From Malania oleifera (taxonomy: Eukaryota > Streptophyta > Magnoliopsida > Santalales > Ximeniaceae): a DNA stretch of 64,000 bases. Positions 50,601-60,534 of the stretch are shown piece by piece (position 1 is the first letter of the stretch; every line of letters begins with the position of its first letter). Position numbers and translations under genes: made by a program. The notes below the pieces were generated by a model. The model did no database searches. It was not told the DNA's origin and saw only the letters and a program-made list of their open reading frames with translations. The stretch is taken from NCBI RefSeq assembly GCF_029873635.1, contig NC_080420.1:121032719-121096718 (forward strand). Reading direction: 5' to 3'.

Positions 50601-50782
50601 TATTTCTCTCGATGAATTCCTTACCAGGGAGCATAGAACTCCACCAGAGCGCCGCGATCCTTGCCCACCTCTTCATGGAAGTTTTCCTCGGTCAACACGA
50701 CGACGTCGTCGGCGAAGACGCACGCGAAGAAGAAAAAAAGAGCTAGGGCTCCGAATGTAGAGCGGATCGACAACCTCGACAT
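35680..50782 (-). CDS. PDIL2-1: Protein disulfide isomerase-like 2-1 type, 11 exons, 361 aa
   Basis: ER-lumen thiol-disulfide oxidoreductase that helps fold secretory proteins. Coding exons (minus strand, in order): 50625-50782, 49308-49392, 48752-48849, 48064-48119, 37698-37815, 37500-37527, 37312-37403, 36854-37010, 36640-36764, 36255-36354, 35680-35748. All introns are GT-AG; exons sum to 1086 nt, 361 codons plus TGA, matching the family length. Signal peptide about residues 1-24 (MSRLSIRST...FACVFA before DDVVVLT). First thioredoxin domain with WCGHC at 53-57, second with WCGHC at 172-176; both tryptophan codons are split by introns. C-terminal ERp29-like helical domain ([14 protein letters not shown]...[20 protein letters not shown]). 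It ends STFAA with no KDEL, as in the plant homologue I recall. No frameshift or stop. Intron 4 (37816-48063, 10,248 bp) holds an antisense retrotransposon; without it the intron would be about 1.9 kb. Exon 6 is only 28 bp. Confidence 0.95.
37866..38420. repeat. Degenerate tandem repeat, about 190-bp unit, in intron 4
   Basis: Three drifting units contain ACAGAAAATTCAAGGA...GAT, AAAATGGATTCTAATGCC, CAGCA(C/T)..GCA and AATCCTTTTTTA, near 37866, 38088 and 38278. A shorter repeat, CAACAGAAAGTTGACAATTG, is doubled at 38009-38060. Confidence 0.7.
38994..40859 (+). repeat. 5' LTR of element D (1866 bp)
   Basis: Begins TGTAAGAACCCGACTCGAGG and ends CAGGGCGTGACA. TATA box TATAAATA at 39300-39307, with the palindrome array just upstream, a CT-rich run at 39352-39402, donor-like sites GAGGTAAGGG (39529) and AAGGTAAGGG (39670), the hairpin TGAGAGGTGTCTCA at 40436-40449 and the acceptor-like TTTTTCAG ending at 40474. 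Confidence 0.9.
39072..39284 (+). promoter_or_regulatory. U3 array of CTCGTCGACGAG palindromes (element D, 5' LTR)
   Basis: About eight copies of a 12-bp palindrome, some decayed by C-to-T changes, ending 16 bp before the TATA box. The counterpart in the 3' LTR is 46022-46195. A role as an enhancer bound by a dimeric factor is inferred. Confidence 0.7.
40863..40873 (+). other. Primer binding site of element D
   Basis: TGGTATCAGAG, complementary to initiator tRNA-Met, starts 3 nt after the 5' LTR. Confidence 0.9.
41188..45645 (+). pseudogene. gag-pol of element D, broken by stops and frameshifts
   Basis: The start is the ATG at 41188 ([10 protein letters not shown]). Gag with [13 protein letters not shown] near 41571-41610; intact CCHC knuckle [14 protein letters not shown] at 42076-42117; protease motif DSGATHSF at 42307-42330. 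Reverse transcriptase about 42816-43400 (KTPYRMVP...[12 protein letters not shown], and the FIDD catalytic box at 43307-43318 in another frame). RNase H about 43683-44080, where the first catalytic Asp reads Asn (YSNAS, AAC at 43755). Integrase core about 44590-45066 with D (44670), D (44793) and E (44901) intact. A frame change then leads to the GPF motif (45316-45324) and the chromodomain-like tail [16 protein letters not shown] ending at the stop 45643. Stops occur roughly every 100-300 nt; most fit CAG, CAA, TGG or CGA transitions. The original would be one polyprotein of about 1,480 codons. Confidence 0.92.
45932..45944 (+). other. Polypurine tract region of element D
   Basis: GTGAGGGGAAGT lies just before the 3' LTR, preceded by ATTTCGAGGACGAAATTTTT (45912-45931). 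Confidence 0.7.
45945..47307 (+). repeat. 3' LTR of element D (1363 bp, internally deleted)
   Basis: Begins TGTAAGAACCCGACCC and ends GAGGCGTGATA. It is 503 bp shorter than the 5' LTR: the bases matching about 39600-40058 are missing, with short TT(C)AGGTTTTG repeats at both edges of the lost piece, and a smaller gap lies in the palindrome array. TATA at 46217-46224. Confidence 0.88.
47313..48063. other. Remainder of PDI intron 4
   Basis: AT-rich intron DNA with no gene. It includes a CAATTCTCAATTCTCAATTC run near 47690-47720. Confidence 0.7.
48213..48570. repeat. 181-bp tandem duplication in PDI intron 3
   Basis: GATCAGGAGAAAAG...CATTGGGTAGTTTC...CATTTCTCTC occurs twice with an offset of 177-181 bp and few differences, so it is fairly recent. 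It changes the intron only, leaving exons 3 and 4 untouched. Confidence 0.88.
49667..49684 (+). repeat. 18-base G run in PDI intron 1
   Basis: Eighteen uninterrupted G on the plus strand, C on the transcribed sense strand. The length is unstable and prone to sequencing error. Confidence 0.9.
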
Positions 50783-50877
50783 TTCGATTCTGCGATTCAG
50801 CTCACTGTACAGAAAGTGTTCCGATGGGGGTGGAGATGGTGAAACTGAAGGTGAGGATGCCGCCGATGGGGTTTCTG

Positions 50878-50884
50878 AATTTAT
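50878..50884 (-). promoter_or_regulatory. Probable TATA box of the PDI gene
   Basis: Minus strand TATAAAT, 96 bp upstream of the ATG at 50782. Confidence 0.55.
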
Positions 50885-50959
50885 AGGTCCTTGTAAATTT
50901 GGTTTTTCAATCGTCAGAGGGGCATGTTTCGTAATTTATGAGGAAGCGGACAGAGAGGC

Positions 50960-51030
50960 CACGTGGAGGAAAAATAATGATGATTAGGGAAAGCCGCATG
51001 CTTGGGATGATCATATGACGTGGCTCATCG
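50960..51030 (-). promoter_or_regulatory. Unfolded-protein-response-type elements upstream of the PDI gene
   Basis: A CACGTG G-box at 50960-50965 (inside GCCACGTGG), then TGACGTGG at 51016-51023, the classic UPRE core, and TCATCG at 51025-51030, matching the motif named UPRE-III for plant bZIP60. They sit 180-250 bp upstream of the start codon of a gene class known to be induced by ER stress. Function here is inferred from position and motif. Confidence 0.55.
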
Positions 51031-51408
51031 TTGCCGTCATAGTGCCACATGGCAAACTTCTATTGGGGAATACACGCTGCGCTCTTTTAAAACTTTGCTC
51101 CCGGTTACCGGTCGGTCCAGATTATTTTTATTTATTTATTAATTTAAAGTGAAATGTAAATTGATTTTTGTACTACTAAATTAATTTTAATCCTTGTATA
51201 TTTAATTAGTACTTAAAGACTTGTAAATATTTGAAAACAATTCACTTTCTAACTCAAATTGACTCAATTTTACTTGAATTTGAATAGTTGTTTAAATAGT
51301 TTAACTAGTCAAGTTCAAATTTTGTCACTACAAGTCTAATCAAATTTTTCAAATTTTATTATTTTTATATTATATAAGTCACATATGTTTAATATATATT
51401 ATGTATAC
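51031..51408. other. AT-rich intergenic DNA
   Basis: Distal promoter or intergenic DNA of the PDI gene. No further feature seen. Confidence 0.5.
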
Positions 51409-51552
51409 AAAAACAACAACAAGCCTTAAGTTTTACTAAGTGGGTCGGTTACGTGAATCATTTTCATAAATTAAGGACTATTAATTTTTATTTCACTGCC
51501 TCATTTCAAGTTATTTTAAGTTTATCCTTATCCTTGTTCATGTTAGAAATAA

Positions 51553-51769
51553 TATGCCAGATGGAAACAAAATTGTTAGAGTTGATGTTCCCTTTAGAAG
51601 GGCAAAATTCAAATATAGTGTCAAACAAGTAGGTGTAACTGTTGAGTTCAATGGTGGCGAACTCAATGGAGTCAGTTATAGTGATCCTGCTATTATGAAA
51701 AAATATGTTAGACGTGCTCAATTGGGTGAAAATTTTAAATTAGATCGTGCGCTACTTTGAAATCGGATA
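51553..51769 (+). pseudogene. psbB: Plastid psbB (CP47) fragment in nuclear DNA
   Basis: The translated text [19 protein letters not shown], then [20 protein letters not shown] and [18 protein letters not shown], is unmistakably a segment of the photosystem II core antenna protein CP47, with a few replacements. A 2-base GC gain (GATCGTGCGCTACTTTG) breaks the frame at the end. The short length, the lack of a start codon in place and LINE sequence on both sides mark it as a nuclear plastid insertion with no photosynthetic role. Confidence 0.92.
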
Positions 51770-52552
51770 GGCTTAACTCATTCTTCCTCATAAATGTTTT
51801 ATTAGGTCTACGTTTTAAGCGCCCAAACCATCTAAGTTGTCTCTCTCTTATCTTATCTTCAACTTTTATTATGTTTAAAGTATTGTATATATACTTGTTT
51901 CTTATTTTATCTTTTAATGTTATACCATTCATCCACCTTAATATTCATATTTTAGCAACTTTTACTTTTTGTACATGTTGTTTCTTAGTTTCTTAACATT
52001 TTGAATTATAAAGCATAGTCAGTTTTATAATAATCATATAAAAATTTATTTTAATTTTAAAAGCATTCTATGATCACACAATATACATACTCCTCCATTT
52101 CACCAAACTTGTTTTAATTTTATATATTACATCTTCTTCAATGTTTCCTTCCATTTGCATAATAGATCCAAAATATTTAAATTTATTAATGCTATTAATT
52201 TCTAGATTATCAAGTTTAATCTTCTTTCCACTACTACTCCTTATATTATTGAAATTACATTTCATTTATTTTGTCTTATTCCTACTTATCCTAAAACTTT
52301 AGACTCTAATGCAGTTCTCTAAGGTTCTAGCTTGGATTCTACTTTGCTCTTACTATCATCTATCAACATAATATCATCTGCAAAAAACATACATCAAGAG
52401 ATCTTGTTTTATATATTCTTAGTAAGTTCATCAATTACTAAAGTATAAAGATAAAAACTTAAAGTAGAACCTTGATATATACCTATTATGATTGGAAAAT
52501 CTTTACATTCCCCACGTACAGTCCTAACATAGTCATTACTCTATCATATATA

Positions 52553-54111
52553 TGTAGCACCCCGAACCCGGTGGGGCTCGGTGTGTTATTATTTCATACA
52601 TATACCTCTGATACCATCGCTATAACAACCCGAAGTGGGGTACTGGGTGCCCCTATCCATACACTCAATATAAAACATGTAGCGGAAGACAATTAACCTC
52701 AAACACTTTACAAGAGTTCTAAACTATCCCAGTTACTCATATATGTCTCCATGTTATATATATATATTACATCCTAAAATAAACAAACGCGATAAACTAG
52801 CGTCTTGCTTGCACTTACAATAACTACCAAAAATCTAATCCCAACTCTGTAGCATGCTAGGCTCGATTCCCTGTAGGACCTGAAATATGAGATGGATATT
52901 GGGGTGAGACACTTATCAGTAAGACGGATTAGATTATTATCAGTGTGTGGCTAACATGAGTTTTAGTATAAATAAAATACATTCATATAATTAACTGTAA
53001 GTGAAATGGCATTTGAGAACTGTACTCACACTTATATCATTGAAAATGCATACATTTTCTTTTATAACATACTTTCGACTCAATATAGCCCAGTTTTCAT
53101 TAATTACATATATGAATAGAGAACCTTCCTTATTGGGTCATCATATAACATCATGAATGACCCCCATGATTGGGTTGTGCGGTCCGAAAACTGAACCTAA
53201 CAATCTGGCCAGCCGACCACTGCTAAGTCAACATAACATGCTATGAAGTACGATTTGCCCACTTCTACCTGGTCCGAACTCAAGGAGGGTGCGACCCTAC
53301 TCAGGCCAAATCCACTGTCTATGGCCTACACTTCCATTACAGTGTAGCTGCACTAACACTTTCACCAGCTGCAGTACCAAGCTTCCATAAGATCTAGTGC
53401 CTCAGGGTTCATAAACCATATATATAATTTACATAGTAAAAACAGTATAAATCGTCATATTCATAAGTTTGTATAAAACTTGTCGTATCATAACTCGATA
53501 TAAAACTGTCATATCATATCTCGGTATAAAACCGTCATATCATAACTCGGTATAAAATCATCATATCATAACTCAGTATAAAACCATCATATCATATCTC
53601 GGTATAAAACTGTATCTTTCACTATATAATACCATAAAAAACCATTAGGTTTAATTATGCAATAATAATAAACATTCTCATGCCACATGATTTGAGTGAT
53701 ATATCATAATATAATAAACTACCCAGGGAAAATATATTTTGCTAAAAATAAAGGTATGATCATCTATAGGGTTTAGTTTAACTCAATACATATATTTTTC
53801 AGGAAAAGGAGATGATCACCCCACTCACTTTAATTTTCCCTAAATATGTATATAATACCAAAACCCTCCTTTTCATATGCATGATTCAATCAAAAAATCA
53901 TACATAGTATTCCTGTATCGATATACTTCAGTTTAAACGGTTCACATTTCAAAAATAACTGACATAATCTAATCTCTTTACCTGCTTCTAAAAATCTGCC
54001 TACAACCTTCAAAGGAAACCCTAGCTTCTTAAACCTGGCCAAGGAGCGAGGACCAACAAGCCAGGAGGAGAGAAAGAGGACCAAAGAGCACATGTGGAGT
54101 GCCTTTGGGCT

Positions 54112-54144
<33 letters not shown>

Positions 54145-54174
54145 TTAGGAAAAGGGTGAGAGAGAGCAAAACCC

Positions 54175-54216
<42 letters not shown>

Positions 54217-54491
54217 AAAGTGAAATAAAAATGTAAGTTTCCTATTTATAGGCCCTTGGTCCGTAGGAAACCGTCAACTATTTTCCTGAGATTGCCGAAA
54301 CTGTCGATGGTTTGGTCTCATACCAAACCATGTCCACTTGAAACCGTCGATGGTTTTTCTGAGATTCCTCAAACCGTTGATAGTTTGGTCTTTGTACCAA
54401 ATTGTTTCCTTTCTTTTCTTTTCTTTTCCTTTCTTTTTTCTTTTTCTTTTTATTTTCTTTTCTTTTTCTTTTCTTGGTTCGGGTTCCTACA
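52553..54491 (-). mobile_element. Solo gypsy LTR F (minus) inside the RTE-like LINE
   Basis: Ends TGTAGCACCCCG and GGGTTCCTACA. ATATA/TATAT flanks on both sides give a 5-bp TSD, and removing the unit restores the LINE reading KDIYDRV. Minus orientation: GGTGAGACACTTATCAGTAAG at about 52902, GATTGGGTTGTGCGGTCCGA at 53168, TATA on the minus strand at 54243-54250. A U3 array of AAACCGTCGATGGTTT-type palindromes lies at about 54262-54400. Contains (GA)n runs at 54114-54140 and 54178-54213, and a tandem CATATCATAACTCGGTATAAAA repeat (about 22-24 bp unit, 5-6 copies) at about 53490-53620. Confidence 0.85.
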
Positions 54492-54720
54492 TATATCTTT
54501 AATGATCTCAGTATATCTACTACATACTCCCTTCTTTTTAAAAACCCACCAAAGAACTTCCCTAAATACTTTATTATATGCTTTCTTTAGGACAATAAAA
54601 ATCATATGCAAGTCCATTTTCTTTTCCCTAAACTTTCTCATTGAACTTCTCAAAAGATAAATAGCTTTTGTTGTTGATATTTCAAGCATAAAACCTATAA
54701 CGTCCTGATTTTCTAACATT

Positions 54721-55310
54721 TTTTTTTCCATCTGTATATATATCTATAAAATAAACTTGCTCTGATACAAGAATAATACTGTCATCATGACAACTCTGAT
54801 ACCATATTGTAATAACCTGTGTAAAATTCTATACATAATTCCTATAGCTAATGCACTATAGTAACCTGTGTTGCCTAAAGTGGCACCAGGTACAACAGTC
54901 CTCAAACAGTCACATAACTCAGCGAAAGCATCTATATACATACACATCCAATAGCAATACTAAAGTCCCATTCATCACCATAACTATACATAATTTCCCA
55001 AAGTCTATTGATCCATAACCATTTCAAAAATACACAATACTTTCCTATTCAATACGGTGTCTCATCGTTACTTACTATGAACAGTATTCTTAATCTTTGC
55101 TCTGAAGAACTCTAAGAATGTCTACCTAGGTTTCCTAAAATGATGAAATTATAAGAGTGAGACACCTCTCAGTAAGACAGAACATATTATTATCAGTGTG
55201 TAGTAACATGAGTTTTATTGTTTCAAATACGCTTTCATAGTCTATCTTTTTCTTACTTTGTGAACTCATATATAGAACTGTATGCGTACCCATAAATATA
55301 TTTTTCAGTT
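54721..55310 (-). mobile_element. Gypsy fragment J (minus): LTR end, primer site and a scrap of leader
   Basis: On the minus strand the LTR 3' part (55310-54808, with TGAGAGGTGTCTCA near 55170) ends GGTTATTACA at 54808. The primer-site sequence TGGTATCAGAG follows at 54794-54804, then about 75 bp of leader up to the LINE. The right border against LTR E is approximate. Confidence 0.6.
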
Positions 55311-55596
55311 TAAAAGAAAATAAATATAAAAGATAGAAATAAAGGAAAACAAAGGAAAAAGAAGGAAATTGGTTTGGCAGGACCCAAGCCACCGACGATT
55401 TTTCTAAAGCTTGAGAAAACCATCGCCGATTTCAGTCAACTGGGAGAGTCAACCGCTAAACCGCCGCTAGTTTTCTAAGGACAGGGAAAATCGTCGACCA
55501 TTTTCCTGTGGGTCTACTTACTTAAGGGCTGAGCAACTCTTTTTCAAACATAACTTAAAAATTATCTCTTTCTTTTAGGGTTTTTGGACTCTTTCT

Positions 55597-55670
<74 letters not shown>

Positions 55671-57394
55671 ACTCACCTAGAGCTCGTGCTTAGTATCCAA
55701 TAACTTTCCTCTTCTTTCTCGGCTTGCTGGTTCATTTTTTATAGCGGATTGAAAAGCTAGGGTTTTTCGTTTTTCGAACGAAATTGATTTATTTTTCAGG
55801 AATAGGTAAGGGGATTAAGTTAAGTCAGGTTTTTATTGAGTTTGAACCGATTAAACTACTATACATATAATTATACTATGATTTCAAAGGTTGTTTTGAA
55901 AATTGACCGTTCAAAAATGGATTCTTCAAATATAGGATATATGATACAATATTTTGAATAAAATGAACAGTGAAAAGCTTGCTTATAAACTAAATATACT
56001 ATGAGGTACGAGTTGGTTATTTATGGATTATGTATAAACACTGAAATCGTGTAGCAAGTGAATAATCGATATAGCTATTGTGTAACCGGATTTGGGTATG
56101 GTTGTGAAAATACTGAACTGTTTGTTAAACATACTGGAACTACCTTTGCAAAATACTGGGATTTGATATGATGACTGGGGGCCGGGTTTTATTAAAGTGC
56201 AGGTTCTATATGAAATGAGATTTATAATATAATTGTTATAACTAAAATTGCATGATATGGTTTAAGAACCCTGTGGACCAGTTGTATTGTGGGCACAATA
56301 CCGTTGCTAGGGAATTATTGCGAGACCATATGCGCCCACACTGTACTAAGAAGTGTAGGGTGGTCTCAGCCGACTAGCATGCGTAAGGATGAAGTACCTT
56401 TCCTGGGGACCCGTGCCAGGAAGTGGTAAGGCTATCGAACCTGCAACTGATTTGTGGATGCCTGCAGACGTACTTGCAGATGGTTACTTTGGCTGTGTCT
56501 AGATTGATCCCCCAGGGCATAAGTCCAGCCTTCGGGCCGCACAACCCGTACCATGGGGGAAGTAAATGGTGTGTTAGTCCCAGGGAGTGTCTTCTATGTA
56601 TATTTGTTAATTTATGTAAATGGTGTTATTATTTATTGCATTGGTTTATACTGAGGAAGTAAATGCATAATTTTCAATTGTAAAGGTGTGAGTATTTGTA
56701 TATGAATTAAAATGCATAAATGTTTATAGTGAAATAAACCCTCCGCCTGAGGGCTTGCTCAGAAAGGTGAGTACCCTGATAAGTATCATTTGTAGCCATA
56801 CCAGGTTGCATAACGTATTAGAGCAGAGGGGAGTTACATGTATGGGCGTGTAATCTCCCCTATCCTCGGGAACTTTTGCTGATAAATAATTTTGTGTGTG
56901 TGTAAGTATGGTCGGAGAATGATTTTAAAACTGTGGTTAATTATCAACTGATGATATTTTGTATTCATTAAAACTCACGTTGGCCACACACTAATATTAA
57001 CTTAATATGCATTACTGAGAAGTGTCTCACCCCAATATACAAATCATCTTTTCAGGACCATCTCGAGATCAAGCTTAGTGATCTCCAGGGCGGGGTGATA
57101 GCTAGTTTCAGTTTTTATGAGTGTCTATAAGAACTCTAATGTATTTAAGTTATGTTTGAAGTCCCTGGATGTGCATTAGGGTTGTGTGGGGTGAGATGGT
57201 TTTTGTATTATATTATGGTCTGTAATATGGATATTTGGAGATCTTCATGTATAAAGGTAGTTTAGAACTCTAGTAAGGTATTTTGGAGAATGTATCATTT
57301 ATTTTCACTGTATTTTTATAATAATTATAGTATCAAGTACAAAGACGTCACTAAAGTAGCACCCCGGGCCCACGTGGCGGGTCGGGGCGTTACA
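55311..57394 (+). repeat. LTR of element E (5' edge approximate)
   Basis: Plus orientation: a long (CT)n run at about 55597-55666, donor-like ATAGGTAAGGGGATT at 55804, block CCTTCGGGCCGCACAACCC at 56529-56547, a conserved block at about 56740-56880 shared with element A LTRs (GAGCAGAGGGGAG, GGGCGTGTAATCTCCCC), hairpin TGAGAAGTGTCTCA at about 57016, acceptor-like CTTTTCAG ending at 57055, and end CGGGGCGTTACA. The first bases are lost or masked by fragment J. Confidence 0.75.
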
Positions 57395-57396
57395 GG

Positions 57397-57407
57397 TGGT
57401 ATCAAAG
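57397..57407 (+). other. Primer binding site of element E
   Basis: TGGTATCAAAG lies 2 nt after the LTR, one base off the usual TGGTATCAGAG. Confidence 0.85.
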
Positions 57408-57575
57408 CCTAGGTTTGCTAGGTTCTGCAGACTTCGATGGTTAATAATTACTAAAGTATAGGTTGAGATAAGTTAAGGATGGGAATGGGTAGATTAGGTG
57501 AGTTTTGGTTTGGAAGCTTAGAAGTGGAAATCCTTTGACTGTCTTTTGTGTTTTTCCTATAATGACAATTTCAGG

Positions 57576-57880
57576 AAAACCATGGTAAATCCATCAATGG
57601 TTTTGTTTCTGGGTTGAGATACTAGAACTTGGAAACTTAAGAAGGAATGTTAGGTTGGGTGAGTATGTGGTAGTACCGAAGTTGTGATTAGGGGCCAATA
57701 CGTTAATTTGACTAAGTTTATATGAGCAACGGAGGGTATTATGGTTTGCAGGAGGCAAACTATTGATGGTTTTCTGGAGGAATATAAAACCATAGCTGGT
57801 TTTCTTCAAAAGAGGTCTCTGTAATTCAGGTTTTCTGTCAACGGTTTTAGGACCCCCTGGAAAAACCGTCGACGGTTTTG
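57576..57880 (+). repeat. Leader palindromes of element E
   Basis: Between primer site and gag there are several AAACCATNNATGGTTTT-type palindromes, ending in AAAACCGTCGACGGTTTT (about 57863-57880). The leader of element D has one at 41054-41069. Confidence 0.6.
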
Positions 57881-58005
57881 TGGCAAAATTACGTAAATGA
57901 TTCCTTTAACTGCAAACTCTTATGTTATATTATTTCTTTATTCCATACTTGTATCAACCATGATAAATGTGGAATTTCTAAGTCGAGTTCTATCCTATCT
58001 TCAGG

Positions 58006-58942
58006 ATAGATTCTAGGGGAAAGGACATTGTAGCTGGAGGGGATAATCACGTGGATACTTCCAGTGAGGATGCTATGGATGCCTCGGCAATGCTGCGAAG
58101 TATAGCACGACAGGCTAGGAAGGAGACCCGGAGGGACGCTAGAGAGCAAGATCAGCCACTGGTTGGTCAGGGCTACACTTTTTAATAGTTTACCCGGACG
58201 AATCCGTCGGTATTTGCAAGAGAAGCGAACCTGATCGTAGCTAAAGATTGGGTTCAAGATATTGAGGAACTGTTGGGTGTGCTGGAGTGCACAGAGGAGC
58301 AGAAGATGTGGTATGCCACTTTTAAATTAGTGGGGTAAGCAAAGAGGTGGTGTAGATTGGCAAAACTGGTGGAGGAACAGCAACCAGGACCTGCGGCTAT
58401 AATCTGGAGTCGTTTCAAGGAGGTTTTCTTTGACAGGTACTTCCCTACTACTACCAGAGAGGCTAAGGCAGAGGAGTTCTTGAATCTGATTCAGGGACAC
58501 TTGACCATACAACAGTACGAGGCCAAGTTTATGGAGCTATCTCGTTTTGCTTTATATATGATCTCGGACGAGCCAAAGAAGGCCCAAAGGTTTGAGAAGA
58601 GTTTGAGGTAGGGAATACGCACACAGGTGGTGGCATTGTTGACTCAGAGTTTTTTTGAGTTGGTGGATAAGGTCATGGCAGCTGAGGCTAGTATTCAGGA
58701 GGGTGAGAAACTAGCAGTAAACCAGAAGAAGAGGCCCTTGCCTCAGGGATTTCAAACTAGCACCAGCTAGGGTACATAAAGGAGGCTTGGTAATTTCACG
58801 AGCCAACGGCAAAAGATGGGATATCAAGCCCATCACGGGAATCCACCGCGTCCTACCTATCCCAGATGCCATCAGAGGCATTAGGGCGAGTGCAGGGGTG
58901 GACCAATTGGCTGCAACTGGTGTGGTGGGGCTGGACATATGG
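58006..58942 (+). pseudogene. gag remnant of element E, cut in its zinc knuckle
   Basis: The frame opens at 58006 where the expected ATG reads ATA (a G-to-A loss of the start), in the same TTCAGGAT(A/G)GA setting as the starts of elements A and D. Typical gag text follows: [55 protein letters not shown], then CNWCGGAGHM, the first half of the CCHC knuckle. There LTR G interrupts it. Several TAG/TAA/TGA stops lie in frame. No pol is seen before the break; it may lie beyond the window. Confidence 0.85.
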
Positions 58943-60237
58943 TGTAGAGACTCGAAGAATTATAGTAATTAAATAATAAAAGAAAAGAAAAAGGAAATTT
59001 TTAGGGGGGGTCACAACGGGATCTTGTCGACGAAGCGACTTATTGGGATCATCGACGAGGACACATGTCTCGTCGATGAGGAATTATCGAGAGGGCTATT
59101 TTAGGGCCTGAAAATCGTCGACAAAGGTTATTAGTTCGTCGACGAACTCCCTTCTTGGCCTCGTCGACGAAACCAAGAATATAAATAGCTTAAACTTGGG
59201 TTTTCAGTGCAGAATTTCATCCAATTTACCTTCCCTCTCTCTAAAAGTCAGTGCTCCCTCCTTCTTTTGAGGTTTTCGACTCCAGTTCTCCCCGGTTCGA
59301 CGATCAGAAGCTACCACGGTAATCCTGGGGAGATTCTCTACAACATAGCTGGAGCGAAATGTTGATTTGAGAAGTTTAAGAACCATCCCAAAACTAGGGT
59401 AAGTAGATTATTTAAGTATTTTTAGTATTACCCAGTTCATTTAAGGCTATATTCTGTATTATATGCGAATATACTGGAGTTTTGTGAAGTAAAATCAGGG
59501 TATTATATTTTCAGGAATAGGTGTTTTGGGACCCTGCAGGTAAGGATTAAGGACCCTAGTGGGTGGTGTTTCAGGAACACTTGTAAAATGATATATGGAT
59601 TATAGTTTAGAAATTGAGCATATGTAGATTGGGGAAGTATGTATGCAATAATTATTTAGATGAATTCAGTTGTTTGATTGGGAAATTATATGTGTATTAT
59701 CTTAGGATGTTGAAGTTATAAATGTCGCACGTGTGAGACTATAAATAGCAGCTAGTGTTTAAATAGTCAGGTAAGGGAAATATGCTATGCTAGGAGATTT
59801 TAGTGTGGTTCCCAGTATAAAATATACGTTTTACCATATTATTATTTAGATTATAAAATAATAGTATAATAGAAAATACAGGTTTTTCGAGCATGTGAAT
59901 TCAATTATTTAATTGTGTGGCATGAGCTGGTAACAGAGTAGTACAATATTTATACAGTTAGAAATACCATGTTTTACATTATATTAGCAAAAAATATCAT
60001 GAGATATATATTTTTTATAAAATTTTGAATTTTTAGTATATATACAGATAGAAATTATACAATATATTCATAAACATGAATTACAATATATGTACAGAAA
60101 CATATATTTTCAGCAATTTCAGAATACCATGATTTCAAAATCATAACACCCACATACTCAGATTGTAACGACCCGAATAATAATGGGATTTAAATAATAA
60201 AGAGGAAGGGAAATGGAGACCGTAACAAAAGGAGGAA

Positions 60238-60534
60238 GTCAACTTTGTCGACGAACGCGAAGCACTTTGGAAGGAATAACCAAGGGGAATCATCAGGGCT
60301 TTGTCGAAAAATACAGGGGATTCGTCGACAAAAGTATAAGAAAATTCGTCGACGAATACAGAGGACTCGTCGATGAGGGTATAAGAGAATTTGTCAACGA
60401 ATACAGGGGATTCGTCGACGAAGAAATACCAAGAGAGGTTTGAGCCGACTGAATTTCGTCGACGAGGACTGAATTTCGTCGACGAATTTATTAAAGGATT
60501 CATCAACGAATGACGTGACTCGTCGACGAATCCC
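60238..60534 (+). promoter_or_regulatory. U3 array of TTCGTCGACGAA palindromes (LTR H)
   Basis: About eleven units, each a 10-12-bp palindrome around GTCGAC, spaced roughly 20-30 bp and ending 7 bp before the TATA box. Outer bases are mostly T and A, against C and G in element D. Confidence 0.7.

Larger units (their letters stand above)
51409..54720 (-). pseudogene. RTE-like LINE, minus strand, split by a solo LTR and carrying a plastid fragment
   Basis: Reverse-transcriptase text is clear on the minus strand. Right part (54720-54492): GFMLEISTTKAIYLL, KKMDLHMIFIVLKKAYNKV, GVCSRYTEIIKDI. Left part (52552-51780): the FADD catalytic box with IMLIDDSKSKV (FADD at 52373-52384), LEINSINKFKYFGSIM, then GITLKDKIRNKYI and RERQLRWFGRLKRRPN near the C-terminus. 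The two parts join in frame if the 1.94-kb solo LTR is removed. The 3' end at about 51409-51480 carries the AACAACAACAAGCC tail region typical of this LINE group (TTG tail on the minus strand). Stops and frame changes make it non-functional. The 5' part is missing at 54720, where other retrotransposon DNA begins. Confidence 0.85.

Noticed and set aside
51554-51760. 68-aa psbB-like frame as a functional nuclear gene
   Set aside because: It is an internal CP47 segment with no transit peptide, a frameshift at the end and LINE DNA around it.
52606-52617. TCTGATACC-type sequence taken as a primer binding site of a minus element
   Set aside because: Comparison with other LTRs shows TGGTATCAAA..-type words occur inside the LTR about 50 bp before its end, so this lies within solo LTR F.
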